A DNA stretch of 64,000 nt, taken from Chloracidobacterium sp. (GTDB lineage Bacteria; Acidobacteriota; Blastocatellia; Pyrinomonadales; Pyrinomonadaceae). The notes under the pieces are model-generated. The model saw nothing but the letters and a program-made list of their open reading frames with translations, was not told where the DNA came from and ran no database searches. Numbering within the stretch: position 1 is the stretch's first letter; each line of letters starts with the position of its first letter. A program made the translations under genes and the position numbers. This document shows, piece by piece, positions 53,501 to 60,811 of this stretch. Location of the stretch: assembly GCA_016716305.1 (NCBI GenBank), contig JADJWP010000002.1, positions 3,036,501 to 3,100,500 on the forward strand, in the 5' to 3' direction.

Positions 53501-53541
53501 ACCGCGATTACCAGACCAATAAAAAACGCCCTTGTGTGCAT
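50341..53541 (-). CDS. N-terminal part: secreted metzincin-type metalloprotease with LamG and fibre repeats
   Basis: 1066 residues as it stands. Signal peptide 1-22 (MHTRAFFIGLVIAVGSFLPA, then NAQ). The zinc motif HEVGHTLGLAH near residue 190, with the Met-turn candidate FGQIMGFG near 225, defines a metzincin. LamG/concanavalin-type domain about 420-610 (GTIEAWVRTVG, WSHVAATWDAVDGLRLYING, DETTVYTRALSASEIQAIFN). Ig-like stretch about 620-690 (LTITPQNLTVAVTQTQQF). From about 740 come beta-rich fibre repeats (LTVGASATFNAGSGTLVFDG, GTLTFNNLTVNKPTGTVLF). AGGAGA ten bases before the ATG supports the start. The final LLLRQPSD residues are frameshift product. 53542-53749 upstream is AT-rich spacer. 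Confidence 0.88.
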   Translation of the reverse strand: MHTRAFFIGLVIAVGSFLPANAQDFCGTTAAMANLSPEQREEILRNSVTSLVPANELLLYLHFGPATIRPGNADSTGFRSPLVNANRNVPAPTMTAQQISQAIDLVKDDFAPFNIRITTNYNEFLSYPIANKHLNIITTLPSVLGMSSDTGGVAPWAGIGTRLFSNPSFTFAQGWGNNPIAVADTISHEVGHTLGLAHQVHFTANCGFIFEYHPTIGTGPLGFGQIMGFGLQDNLYQGISNWWSQECPHPQYGGPLHDFELLSNQVVLLPDDFPNSASLASPEGTTTLPVTGVLGESGDVDFIRVDLTTGTTLAATSGNIDIEASVFETDGTPIATFNDPLSPSVNFLVPSGPKDIRIRAASNANMDAQFMTGQYTLTDLGQTCASLPPDIDGWWKSDGNANDILGINNGTPIGSPLFIKGQVGQAVRFDPSNGTDGVQLPSPGIFKGQSGGTIEAWVRTVGPHSNENGYGGQVFLENTSTLSFTRFGLNVLNDGTVLARGRASEAGDPTELFSTQTIPLDTWSHVAATWDAVDGLRLYINGSQTGSLAGPVGTFTNSDSTFMSIGVGGLPSILVNAFNGDIDETTVYTRALSASEIQAIFNAGSVGKCGGSEPLTITPQNLTVAVTQTQQFLTSGGIGSKTFSIIQNNSGGAIDSITGLYTAGTAGGTDTVRVTDGFMNSADAVVNVTNNISCPGSQKVWDGGGTTNNWSEAANWCNDTIPISDDAVIFNGTSTKDATIDSLTAIASLTTNAGYSGTITQSGGLTVGTSGFTHNSGAFIGGGMLQLRGNLTVGASATFNAGSGTLVFDGPGNQGLVTSGTLTFNNLTVNKPTGTVLFFASQATNLIIAGTLTLTDGGLQDNTGVSTFNAQGPVLFAPTFDGGNGPLLISGDSIRTVTLPVGAGIPRMTVDAANVTLDTSGAGTITFAQAFAVTNCASFTNGPVNFVFTQAFTYTAGTNFTLGSGDVTFGNTYTQTGGTFSPGTGSLAFNTHVAISAGTFNAPNGMLQLRGNLTVGASATFNAGSGTLVFDGPGNQGLVTSGTLTFNNLTVNKPTGTVLLLRQPSD
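50648..51192 (-). repeat. near-identical internal repeat, copy B
   Basis: Partner of the copy at 49981-50526, in the same orientation and in the correct frame (reads VLFFASQATNLIIAGT). A third, clearly diverged copy of part of the unit lies at about 49637-49860 (FFAGGATNLIIAGTL on the minus strand). Confidence 0.9.
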
Positions 53542-53749
53542 ACTTACATTTCTCCTGCCTAATCCTCACCCTGAAACAACAATAGAGATCACCTATCGAA
53601 GGTTTGTATGAAACTACGCGAATATAAATTCAAACTCAGCCAGAATTAGTTTCGGCGTTCATCATTGACTACCTGAAGAGGCTTCTGACTCGCTACATCG
53701 GATCGGACAGCATGGCGATCTCGTAATATCCCACCAACCGCTTGTTACC

Positions 53750-53947
53750 CTATTTTTCTTTTCGTTGAACCAGCGAGTCGATCTCAGGTATATGTGGTTC
53801 CGACCTAAGTTCTTCCTCAGATACCATTCGAAGCCTTGCCAGACAGACCGGGCAGATCTTTTCGAGATCATGGTCGTCTCCGGCAATGATCCTTATCGTT
53901 TCGCAGGTCTCAGTGGTGATCAAAAACTTCTTTGTTTTTATCGGCAT
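53750..53947 (-). CDS. small cysteine-containing hypothetical protein
   Basis: 65 residues from the ATG at 53947 (MPIKTKKFLITTETCETIRI); a start at 53983 would add 12. It has a CPVC pair near residue 33 with an earlier Cys and a His-Asp-rich turn (AGDDHDLEKICPVCLARL), which may bind a metal, then a charged tail ending VQRKEK. No family is recognised with certainty and no ribosome site is obvious. It lies 208 bp upstream of the giant broken gene on the same strand and is divergent from the second winged-helix regulator (165 bp). Real gene likely, role unknown. Confidence 0.55.
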   Translation of the reverse strand: MPIKTKKFLITTETCETIRIIAGDDHDLEKICPVCLARLRMVSEEELRSEPHIPEIDSLVQRKEK

Positions 53948-54112
53948 ATGCACTAAAATCGGCTCACAGACGGAAAACATCAACCTAAGAGATCGCTTCC
54001 GCCCGTGTTGCCGGTCAACGTTCTGGTGTTGATCTGGAGAGTTTAGATTCGGGCCGCATGAAAGGTCTTAAATCTTTTGTCAATTTTTTCTGGATTATTT
54101 CTTGAGGCAGGT

Positions 54113-56059
54113 ATGGCAGCAGAATTCGGCAACCTGAGGACTTTCGGCCAGTTTCGACTGGATCCCGAAAGGAAGGTTCTGTGGGCTAACGATCAGCCGG
54201 TCGAGATTCCCTTGAAAGAGATCGAGATCTTGTGCGTCTTGATCGAAAGCGTAGGAAACGTCGTCACAAAGGGTGAACTTCTTGATCGTGTCTGGGCCGA
54301 TTCGTTTGTTGAGGAAGGCAATCTTGCGCAACATATTTACCGGCTTCGACGGACATTTCAAAAGTACGGCGAGAAGGATGCTGTGATCCAGACGATTCCG
54401 CGGCGCGGATACCGTTTTGTGCGCGACGTTATTACACAACCGCCTCCCGAGTTGATAATTGAACGCCGCGTGTTGACTCAGACACTTGTCGAAGAGATCC
54501 ACTCAAGTGATCCCCAGACCGAGCCAATCGTCGATGCGAAAACGCTGAGCAGCAAGACTTCGTTGTACAAACGCGTTCAGACCCCAGCGTTCGCCGCGCT
54601 TTTGGCAGTTGCCATCACTGTATTGGCCGGATTTGCTGCTTATCGCTATGGTGCATTTGGTGCAGGTTCGGGATCTGAGATACGATCTGTCGCCGTGATC
54701 CCGTTCCGGGTCGTTGAACCGAATGATCAGAATCGGCATTTGGGCGTTGCCTTCGCCGATACGATCATTTCGAGTCTGAGCAGCACCGCGGGTCTCCACG
54801 TACGGCCGACAAGTTCTGTATTACAGTTTGAAAACTCGTCCGTGGAACTTTCTGAAATAAGGGAAAAACTATCGGTCGACAGTGTGATCGAAGGTACGAT
54901 CATTGAATCGCCAGAAGGAATGCAGGTCGCCGCAAGGCTTGTACGGCTTTACGATAATGCGACGATCTGGTCGCGGCAGTTCAGCGGATCGCTGAACGAG
55001 CGATCGCGTTTACAGTCGGAGCTAGCGCAGGCGATTGCCAGCGCGCTCGGTCGCGGGCTCGAAAGCGTTGACCGTGGATCGGTTTCTCGGCGGATGTCCC
55101 CAAACGCAGATGCCGTAAGGCTTTATCAGGAAGGACGTTATCATTGGAACAAGCGGAACAACGAGGGGCTGACCGACGGCCTTCGGTTGTTCCGAAACGC
55201 CGTCAAAGCCGACCCTGACTTCGCACTCGCTTATGTTGGAATAGCAGATTCTTCGATATTCGCACCACAGGCAGGCGAGGCGTTAACGGCCGTGAATCGG
55301 GCGATCGAACTTGATCCAGATCTGGGCGAAGCGTACGCGACCCGTGGATTTATCGAGATGTTCCATAACTGGGATTGGGAAGCGGCGGAAGCAGATCTTC
55401 TCAGGTCGATCGAACTCAATCCAGGGTATCCGACGGCGCATCAGTGGTACGCAACGCTGCTGATGATCCGCGGCCGCCCGCTTGAGGCTGAGGCAAGACT
55501 CAAGGAAGCTCTGCTGATCGATCCGGGATCTTATAACTTGTACGGTGATCTAGCACAAGCTCAATTTTTTGCCCGGAAATATGACGAGGCAGAACGATCG
55601 GCCCGTAAGGCCCTTGAGATCTATCCGAATTTCATTTATGCACACGCGCACCTGGCTTCGATATATCTACAGACAGAGAGAATCCAAGAGGCGATATCTC
55701 AACAAATGCTTGTCGGGAATGAACTCAACCGTTATTCCCCAACAAACGGTGCGGTTTCAGTCTCGGCCAACGACGAACCAAAGAAATCGCCCGATGCAAG
55801 CCTTGATCCTGAAGTAGTTGGGTATTGGCGCTGGTTGGCAAAGAACGCTTCGCAAAATGTACGGAGAGATCCCAACGGACATATTTCGATCGCGACGGCA
55901 GCGATCAAACTCGGCGATAAAAGAGCTGTATATCACAACTTGGGCATTGCGATCGACCAACATGCTTTTATGGCCCCTTTTGTGAATGTCGATCCAATGT
56001 GGGATCCGGTCAGGAACGAGCCCGAATTTCGCGCGCTGATGAGAAAAATGGGATTGTGA
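54113..56059 (+). CDS. membrane-anchored winged-helix regulator with FlgO-like and TPR domains (CadC-type)
   Basis: 648 residues. TTGAGGCAGGT directly before the ATG at 54113 sets the start. Residues about 8-105 are the Trans_reg_C DNA-binding domain (FGQFRLDPERKVLW, LAQHIYRLRRTFQKYG, IPRRGYRFVRDV). One membrane helix lies about 160-183 (FAALLAVAITVLAGFAAY). An outside domain like those of CadC/adenylate-cyclase-linked proteins follows (VAVIPFRVVEPNDQNRHLGV, VIEGTIIESPEGMQVAARLV), then TPR repeats from about 335 (LFRNAVKADPDFALAYVGIA, LLRSIELNPGYPTAHQWYAT). It binds DNA from the membrane, sensing outside. It shares the TPR style of the 37211 gene but has the membrane helix that gene lacks. 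Targets unknown; the giant secreted gene nearby is a candidate. Confidence 0.9.
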   Translation: MAAEFGNLRTFGQFRLDPERKVLWANDQPVEIPLKEIEILCVLIESVGNVVTKGELLDRVWADSFVEEGNLAQHIYRLRRTFQKYGEKDAVIQTIPRRGYRFVRDVITQPPPELIIERRVLTQTLVEEIHSSDPQTEPIVDAKTLSSKTSLYKRVQTPAFAALLAVAITVLAGFAAYRYGAFGAGSGSEIRSVAVIPFRVVEPNDQNRHLGVAFADTIISSLSSTAGLHVRPTSSVLQFENSSVELSEIREKLSVDSVIEGTIIESPEGMQVAARLVRLYDNATIWSRQFSGSLNERSRLQSELAQAIASALGRGLESVDRGSVSRRMSPNADAVRLYQEGRYHWNKRNNEGLTDGLRLFRNAVKADPDFALAYVGIADSSIFAPQAGEALTAVNRAIELDPDLGEAYATRGFIEMFHNWDWEAAEADLLRSIELNPGYPTAHQWYATLLMIRGRPLEAEARLKEALLIDPGSYNLYGDLAQAQFFARKYDEAERSARKALEIYPNFIYAHAHLASIYLQTERIQEAISQQMLVGNELNRYSPTNGAVSVSANDEPKKSPDASLDPEVVGYWRWLAKNASQNVRRDPNGHISIATAAIKLGDKRAVYHNLGIAIDQHAFMAPFVNVDPMWDPVRNEPEFRALMRKMGL

Positions 56060-56101
56060 CCGAGACGATGGATGTCGAAGGCGATGTCCTGCCGAGAACA
56101 A

Positions 56102-56129
56102 AAGGGCCGCGAGGTTATCGCAGGCCCTT
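56102..56129 (-). terminator. minus-strand terminator beyond the tRNA-Val fragment
   Basis: AAGGGCC-GCGA (56102-56112) pairs with TCGC-A-GGCCCTT (56118-56129), loop GGTTA, one bulged A. Read on the minus strand the stem is followed by TTTTGTTC. It lies 24 bp past the tRNA fragment at 56154-56195 and is likely the original terminator of the tRNA-Val gene. It also sits 42 bp after the regulator stop on the plus strand. Confidence 0.65.
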
Positions 56130-56153
56130 GATCTGAATTTGAGATGATGTTGG

Positions 56154-56195
56154 TGCCGACTAGAAGATTTGAACTTCTGACCTATCGCGTGTGAA
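56154..56195 (-). repeat. displaced 3-prime half of tRNA-Val (attachment-site-like direct repeat)
   Basis: 42 bases identical to 56861-56902 except one (T at 56170, C at 56877), same orientation, 707 bp apart. It covers the anticodon loop, variable loop, T arm, 3-prime acceptor strand and discriminator base of the intact tRNA. This is the classical footprint of a site-specific integrase that uses a tRNA 3-prime end. The 5-prime half is absent, so it cannot make a tRNA. Confidence 0.85.
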
Positions 56196-56335
56196 ACGGC
56201 CGGAACGTGATGAAAGGCGATGGGAGGATTTGTTGCAATCTCGCATATTCTACCGCCACATACGGTACCGGCGACCGCGGCCGATTGCACGTTGATGTAT
56301 GATGTTGCGAACCAAAACGGACGCGATTAGGCTAT

Positions 56336-56629
56336 CTATGAGGCTACGCTTTCACGAGCTTCGGCAAGTCGGTCGCTAAATCTCGTTAGCACATATTCGC
56401 TCCAATCATCCACCAAAAAGGTCGTATTATGCGGGATAGTAACCGTCAAAGGATTGAAGTCCGGCCGTACCGTCGCTGTAATGCGAAGAACGCCGAACTC
56501 GTTTCCATTCCTCAGTGCATCGACAGCAGAACTCAAATCCGGCAGCGGGACACGAACGTCTCCAAAGTTGATATTAGCAATCCAGACAAAGTCTGCGTTC
56601 TCAAGAATCTCTAAATCGGTCACTTCCAT
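56336..56629 (-). CDS. hypothetical protein inside the tRNA-flanked segment
   Basis: 97 residues beginning MEVTDLEILENADFVWIANI. The chain has normal hydrophobic patterning (FGVLRITATVRPDFNPLTVT, FLVDDWSEYVLTRFSDRLAE) and acidic character, and no obvious ribosome site. I do not recognise it; it is not an integrase, toxin or antitoxin that I know. It is the only convincing gene between the tRNA fragment and the intact tRNA, so it may be cargo of a former element. The flanks 56196-56335 and 56630-56860 hold no gene I can support. Confidence 0.5.
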   Translation of the reverse strand: MEVTDLEILENADFVWIANINFGDVRVPLPDLSSAVDALRNGNEFGVLRITATVRPDFNPLTVTIPHNTTFLVDDWSEYVLTRFSDRLAEARESVAS

Positions 56630-56860
56630 GATTTCAATATACTACGCAGAACGGGAAACAACTAGAGCGAATTCGGCGGTTTCGCAAATGGCCCTTCGCT
56701 TCTGTTCGGATTTACTACCATCGCCAAGATCGCCTGCTGCATCGCCGCCACCCCGTCCGAACGACATTGAACCATGGCGGCCCGACAATGAGGCCAAACA
56801 AGAGGCCACAGCGAAAATGCTGCGGCCTGTTATTTTGCGTTTCGCCCTTTATTAATGGTA

Positions 56861-56932
56861 TGCCGACTAGAAGATTCGAACTTCTGACCTATCGCGTGTG
56901 AAGCGAGTGCTCTACCACTGAGCTAAGTCGGC
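56861..56932 (-). tRNA. tRNA-Val (anticodon CAC)
   Basis: 72 nt. Acceptor GCCGACT pairs with AGTCGGC, discriminator A; D arm GCTC-AGTGGTA-GAGC; anticodon loop TTCACAC, anticodon CAC reading GTG; T arm AGAAG-TTCGAAT-CTTCT. The anticodon stem CTCGC/GCGAT has one mismatch at the outermost pair (C with T). CCA is not encoded. The pilin-like gene ends 11 bp upstream on the same strand. Its 3-prime half is repeated at 56154-56195. Confidence 0.93.
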
Positions 56933-56943
56933 TTTTTGAGATG

Positions 56944-57414
56944 TTAGATCGACGGGTCATCGGCTTTTGCCGGCCGGTTCTCGTCAGTCCCTTTTATCGT
57001 CCCGATCGACGAATCGGTATAAAAATGCCTTGTACCGGTTGCCGTCACGCCCTCGCCGACCTGCGGGTCAGCGGTGATCGAATAGAATCCCGGTCGAGCG
57101 TCCGACGGCTCTTCAAGCGTTAGTGTAAAGATATATCCATTCACCACAGGACGTTCACCTGCGAATTTCTCATCCAGGCCCGAAACGCGGATAAGATCAT
57201 CGAATGTTCCGAATTTGCCCCGGTTTCGAGCAGCGTATTGTGCTTGATAGGTCCTGATACGGTCGATCATTTGAGCTGCCGCGGTTTCATTCCCGGACCG
57301 GATCATCGCACCCCACGCGACGGCCCCGACGCCAATGAGCAGTCCGATGATCGCAATAACGATCATTAACTCGATAAGGTTAAAACCACGTTGATCCCTG
57401 ATTCTGTTTCTCAT
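56944..57414 (-). CDS. type IV pilin / type II secretion pseudopilin (GspG-like)
   Basis: 156 residues from the ATG at 57414 (MRNRIRDQRGFNLIELMIVI). A prepilin peptidase site lies between Gly10 and Phe11, with Glu at mature position 5 and a 20-residue hydrophobic helix (IVIAIIGLLIGVGAVAWGAM). The globular part (DRIRTYQAQYAARNRGKFGT, FDDLIRVSGLD, GYIFTLTLEEPSDARPGFYS) resembles GspG-type major pseudopilins or minor pilins found singly in acidobacteria. No other pilus or secretion gene is present, so its machine is encoded elsewhere. Its end lies 11 bp from the tRNA-Val gene on the same strand. Upstream 57415-57663 has no gene. Confidence 0.9.
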   Translation of the reverse strand: MRNRIRDQRGFNLIELMIVIAIIGLLIGVGAVAWGAMIRSGNETAAAQMIDRIRTYQAQYAARNRGKFGTFDDLIRVSGLDEKFAGERPVVNGYIFTLTLEEPSDARPGFYSITADPQVGEGVTATGTRHFYTDSSIGTIKGTDENRPAKADDPSI

Positions 57415-57663
57415 ATACGTTCGATTTCCCGCGTAAAACTCTCCGCTTCGTTCCACGAAATCGATAGCAAATTGTTTCAAAAGTTTAGAACGACGGGTTG
57501 CCATTATGCAAACAGTCGGCCACCGGTCGTTAGCCCCGCTTTCCAATAGCCTCTTTAGATTCGGCCGATCTGCGAGGATATTGCACGCAAACTTTAGGCT
57601 ACTGCAGTCATCGATAATCTAGTAGAATAAGAGTTGTAAGCCCGCTGCCCTCGGGTTCGGGCG

Positions 57664-58695
57664 ATGTGTACCATCGAAATGAAGTCTGAAACAAGGATGA
57701 GAGACTGGATCGCCGACAATACCGCTACCTCCGCCGAGGCCATTGTTACAAAGTTCGACGCGGGCGCGAAGATCGCTGAATTGCAGGCGGCGATAGAGAG
57801 CGTGATACGCGGAAAGTCGGAAACGGTCAAGTTTGCCCTTGTCACACTGCTTGCGAAAGGCCATCTTTTGATCGAGGATGTGCCGGGAATTGGAAAAACA
57901 ACACTTTCAAACGCCCTCGCCAGGGCGCTCGACCTTTCGATCCAGCGTATTCAGTTCACTTCTGACCTGCTTCCGTCTGACGTTATCGGACTTTCGATCT
58001 TTGATCAGAAGAGCGGCGAATTCGAGTGGAAGCCCGGCCCGATCTTTTCGAATGTCGTGGTTGCGGACGAGATCAATCGAGCTACGCCGAAAACGCAGTC
58101 AGCGCTCCTTGAGGCAATGGCCGAAGAACAGGTTACCGTCGAAGGGATATCGCGGCGGCTTCCGCTGCCTTTCATGGTCATTGCAACACAGAATCCGTCG
58201 GAGCATCATGGGACCTATCCATTGCCGGAATCGCAGCTCGACCGTTTCATGCTGCGACTGCACATGGGTTATCCAAGCCTTGAGGATGAAAGATCGATCC
58301 TCCATGACCGGGAGCGTATCAACCCCTTGGACCTTATACGTCCGGTGCTCGACCAGGGCGAGATCATTGAACTTCAGGACATGGTGACGTCCGTTCGGTT
58401 TGACGAGGCACTTGTCGACTATCTCTTGCAGATCGTTGATGAAACACGGCATTCGGAGGTACTCGAACTCGGGATCAGCCCGCGTGGCAGCCTTGCACTT
58501 TTCCGATCCGCGCAAGCCATGGCGCTTATCGAGGGGCGCAATTACTGTATTGCAGACGATATCAAACGGCTCGTTCTTCCTTGTTTCGCCCATCGGGTGA
58601 TCGTAAACTCGAGATCTTCGGGACTCAAGAATCGAACGCGCGAAGCCGAGGCGGCGCTTCAAGACATCCTTCAAAAAGTTGCAGTTCCGGTGTAA
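57664..58695 (+). CDS. MoxR family AAA+ ATPase
   Basis: 343 residues; an ATG at 57679 (MKSETRM) is an alternative start. AAA+ chaperone-like ATPase: Walker A LIEDVPGIGKTTL near 75, IQFTSDLLPSDVIGLSIFD, Walker B VVVADEINRATPKTQSALLE near 127, sensor VIATQNPSEHHGTYPLPESQ, LDRFMLRL, and the C-terminal lid ending ALQDILQKVAVPV. MoxR ATPases help mature or activate von Willebrand factor-type partner proteins. Here the partner gene is the DUF58 protein 30 bp downstream, the usual arrangement. The rest of the common locus (VWA-domain or transglutaminase proteins) is not in the window. Confidence 0.94.
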   Translation: MCTIEMKSETRMRDWIADNTATSAEAIVTKFDAGAKIAELQAAIESVIRGKSETVKFALVTLLAKGHLLIEDVPGIGKTTLSNALARALDLSIQRIQFTSDLLPSDVIGLSIFDQKSGEFEWKPGPIFSNVVVADEINRATPKTQSALLEAMAEEQVTVEGISRRLPLPFMVIATQNPSEHHGTYPLPESQLDRFMLRLHMGYPSLEDERSILHDRERINPLDLIRPVLDQGEIIELQDMVTSVRFDEALVDYLLQIVDETRHSEVLELGISPRGSLALFRSAQAMALIEGRNYCIADDIKRLVLPCFAHRVIVNSRSSGLKNRTREAEAALQDILQKVAVPV

Positions 58696-58725
58696 AAGAT
58701 CGATCTCGGCATCGGCGACATTTTC

Positions 58726-60165
58726 GTGAAATTCAGCAAACTCCGGCAATTATTCAGCCTTCGCGACCTGCGAAACGGCTTACTGGCGTTCCTCGTCATT
58801 GTCGGCGGTGTCGGGCTCGCCTTATTGACACTTTACGCCCATCGTACGGAGCAGCCGAAACTCGCCGGCATCGCCGCTGCGGTGTCGCTCGTTTTCGTTA
58901 TCCTGATACTGATATTCGTAGTTCCTCCGCTTGCCCGCAATGCCAGCAAAGAAGCCAATCAGCTGAACCTGCCCTTCGAGATCACCATCGGCGGGGCGAT
59001 CATGATCGCTCTTATCGTCATAGTCGCATTTTCTGCGTGGAACACCGGAAACAATCTCTTGTTTTTGGTTTTGTCGTTCTTGACGGGTGCGATGATGGTC
59101 GGGTTTATGGCGGGGGCGATAATGCTGAAAAAACTCGACGTAAAAATGCGTTTCCCCGAGACCATTTTTGCAGGCGAAGAAACGCCGATCCTGGTCACGC
59201 TTAACAACAGAAAAAAGGTGCTTCCAAGCATTTCGGTCGTTGCCGAAGTACGAGGCAATGAACGCGAACGGTCGATCGCAGCGGAAGATCTGCATGATAT
59301 TTTGCCCAAACGCATCGCTGAGCGGCTCTCCCGTGCCCCGATCGTTCGTCGAACGCTCGACTACTTTGTCCACGTTCCTCGCAGCCAGATGACCGAAAGC
59401 CGCACGTTTCACGTTTTCCCGAACCGCGGAAGGTTCTTGATAAAAGACTTCGAGATCTCGACAAAGTTCCCATTCGCCTTTTTCAGACATCGTCGACGAC
59501 TGCCGGCAAAAGAAACAGAACTAATAGTATTTCCGCCGATCGATACGCTTGATAACGAGATCGACAGCGTACCTCTGGATGCGGGAAAAGTGATGACGAA
59601 CCTCAAGGGGTCTGGCCAGGATCTACTTGCCCTGCGCGATTATCATCCGAACGACGACCTCAGACGCGTAGATTGGAAGGCGACTGCCAGGTCAAGGCAT
59701 TTGATCGTGCGTGAATTCGCCGCCGAGGATGACAAGAAGATCACCGTATTCCTTGACCGTCGGACGACCGACGATCCGCTGGCCAAGCTGACAATAAGGC
59801 AGAAGATCGACGCGGAGCAAGACGGAGCAGAACTCAAACGATCGGAGGATTTCGAACGTGCCGTCAGAAAGGCAGCCTCGCTTATCGCCCACTTCACCGA
59901 GGAACAGGCAGAGATTTGCCTGATAATTGACGATGAAGAGCGTGAGCCGGGAATCGGTACGAGACATCTCCACGACTGTCTTAAGCGGCTTGCGGTAGCC
60001 GATGCCAGGCATGTGGATCTGATCGGACCGGAAACCGCTCGATTCGAAGCTCTGGTTCGACGTGCAAGTCACGACTCCAACAGCCACATTTTTGCCGTTA
60101 CGGCCGCACCGGCATCTGATTTTCCGCCGGAGATCGCAGATGCTTTGACCGTCGTCCATTTTTGA
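58726..60165 (+). CDS. DUF58 domain membrane protein, MoxR partner
   Basis: 479 residues with a GTG start at 58726. Membrane helices lie about 18-38, 48-68 and two more in 86-130 (IGGAIMIALIVIVAFSAW, LVLSFLTGAMMVGFMAGAIM). The DUF58 signature is LLALRDYHPNDDLRRVDWKA followed by TARSRHLIVREF near 305-335, then a VWA-like core (KKITVFLDRRTTDDP, AEICLIIDD). Members are membrane-linked partners of MoxR ATPases with roles in envelope integrity or metallo-cofactor insertion. An insertion about 360-385 (TIRQKIDAEQDGAELKRSED) is charged and helical. The sigma factor gene follows after 61 bp. Confidence 0.92.
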   Translation: MKFSKLRQLFSLRDLRNGLLAFLVIVGGVGLALLTLYAHRTEQPKLAGIAAAVSLVFVILILIFVVPPLARNASKEANQLNLPFEITIGGAIMIALIVIVAFSAWNTGNNLLFLVLSFLTGAMMVGFMAGAIMLKKLDVKMRFPETIFAGEETPILVTLNNRKKVLPSISVVAEVRGNERERSIAAEDLHDILPKRIAERLSRAPIVRRTLDYFVHVPRSQMTESRTFHVFPNRGRFLIKDFEISTKFPFAFFRHRRRLPAKETELIVFPPIDTLDNEIDSVPLDAGKVMTNLKGSGQDLLALRDYHPNDDLRRVDWKATARSRHLIVREFAAEDDKKITVFLDRRTTDDPLAKLTIRQKIDAEQDGAELKRSEDFERAVRKAASLIAHFTEEQAEICLIIDDEEREPGIGTRHLHDCLKRLAVADARHVDLIGPETARFEALVRRASHDSNSHIFAVTAAPASDFPPEIADALTVVHF

Positions 60166-60226
60166 ACGTAATTTATGTCACAAAAGCCACTTCTGTGGTG
60201 TATCTTTATTGAAAAAGCATTGATCA

Positions 60227-60811
60227 ATGCTGAAAATGAGCAAAGCGACGGAAACATTTGTGGACTCGATGTCCGAACAAGCAACTGCCGCGGCGGCGAA
60301 AGAAACGATCGAATTCGAAGAGGCTTTTTCGCTTCACCATCGAACCGTATTTCGCGCCGCACGGTCGGTGGTGCGGGACGCTGCTCTGGCCGAGGATGTG
60401 ACACAAGAGGTTTTCGTTAAGCTTTACAAGAATTTGAATTCGATCAATGATCCGGAGATGCTTCGGCCGTGGCTGATAAGGGTTGCATTGAACTTGGCCA
60501 AGAACACGGTTCGCGGGAATATTAGGGCGAACACAAGAGACGAGAATTACGTCAAAGAAACAGTAGAAAACAGTGTGATCTCGGTCGAATCGGAGTATGA
60601 ACAAAAGAGCGAACTTAACGAAGTGAATCGCGCACTGAGCAAAGTCAAGGAACCGCTCAGAAGTTGTCTGGTTTTGAAACAGCAAGGCCTGTCCTACCGC
60701 GAGATCGCGGAAAGCCTTTCGCTCAACGAGACGAGTATCGGCACCTATGTGGCACGTGCGAGGCAAGAGTTCCTCAGATTTTACGGAAAGGTCGGGAGAG
60801 AGACGTTATGA
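60227..60811 (+). CDS. ECF-type RNA polymerase sigma factor
   Basis: 194 residues; a second ATG at 60236 is possible. Sigma-2 region about 30-95 (FSLHHRTVFRAARSVVRDAA, LAEDVTQEVFVKLYKNL, WLIRVALNLAKNT) and sigma-4 helix-turn-helix about 135-185 (LKQQGLSYREIAESLSLNET, SIGTYVARARQEFLRF). No sigma-3, so an extracytoplasmic-function type. The stop overlaps the anti-sigma start by four bases, so both are made in ratio. The target promoters cannot be read from the sequence; self-activation is usual for such operons, and the DUF4097 protein downstream would then be in its regulon. Confidence 0.93.
   Translation: MLKMSKATETFVDSMSEQATAAAAKETIEFEEAFSLHHRTVFRAARSVVRDAALAEDVTQEVFVKLYKNLNSINDPEMLRPWLIRVALNLAKNTVRGNIRANTRDENYVKETVENSVISVESEYEQKSELNEVNRALSKVKEPLRSCLVLKQQGLSYREIAESLSLNETSIGTYVARARQEFLRFYGKVGRETL

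Larger units (their letters stand above)
44538..53541 (-). pseudogene. frameshifted gene for a secreted metzincin/LamG/fibre/beta-helix/propeller protein of about 3000 residues
   Basis: Two adjacent open frames (53541-50341 and 50252-44538) are halves of one gene. At 50356-50370 the sequence is GCGAAGAAGAAGCAC, while the equivalent place in the near-identical repeat 666 bp away reads GCGAAGAAGAGCAC. The extra A turns the frame TVLFFASQATN into TVLLLRQPSD and a stop. Removing it restores a single frame of 3001 codons. Order in the intact protein: signal peptide; metzincin protease; LamG; Ig-like; fibre repeats; Ig-like; beta-helix; carboxypeptidase-regulatory-like; TolB-like propeller; CNA-B-like C-terminal repeats. 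Whether the insertion is real, a switch, or a read error cannot be decided here. Confidence 0.85.

Noticed and set aside
32899..53541. CRISPR-like repeats within the large repeat-rich genes
   Set aside because: Repeats are in-frame protein repeats of variable spacing, not short identical repeats with unique spacers.
56454..56855. 133-codon plus-strand frame in the tRNA-flanked segment
   Set aside because: Ser/Arg/Pro-rich shadow of the opposite strand with no ribosome site; not an integrase.
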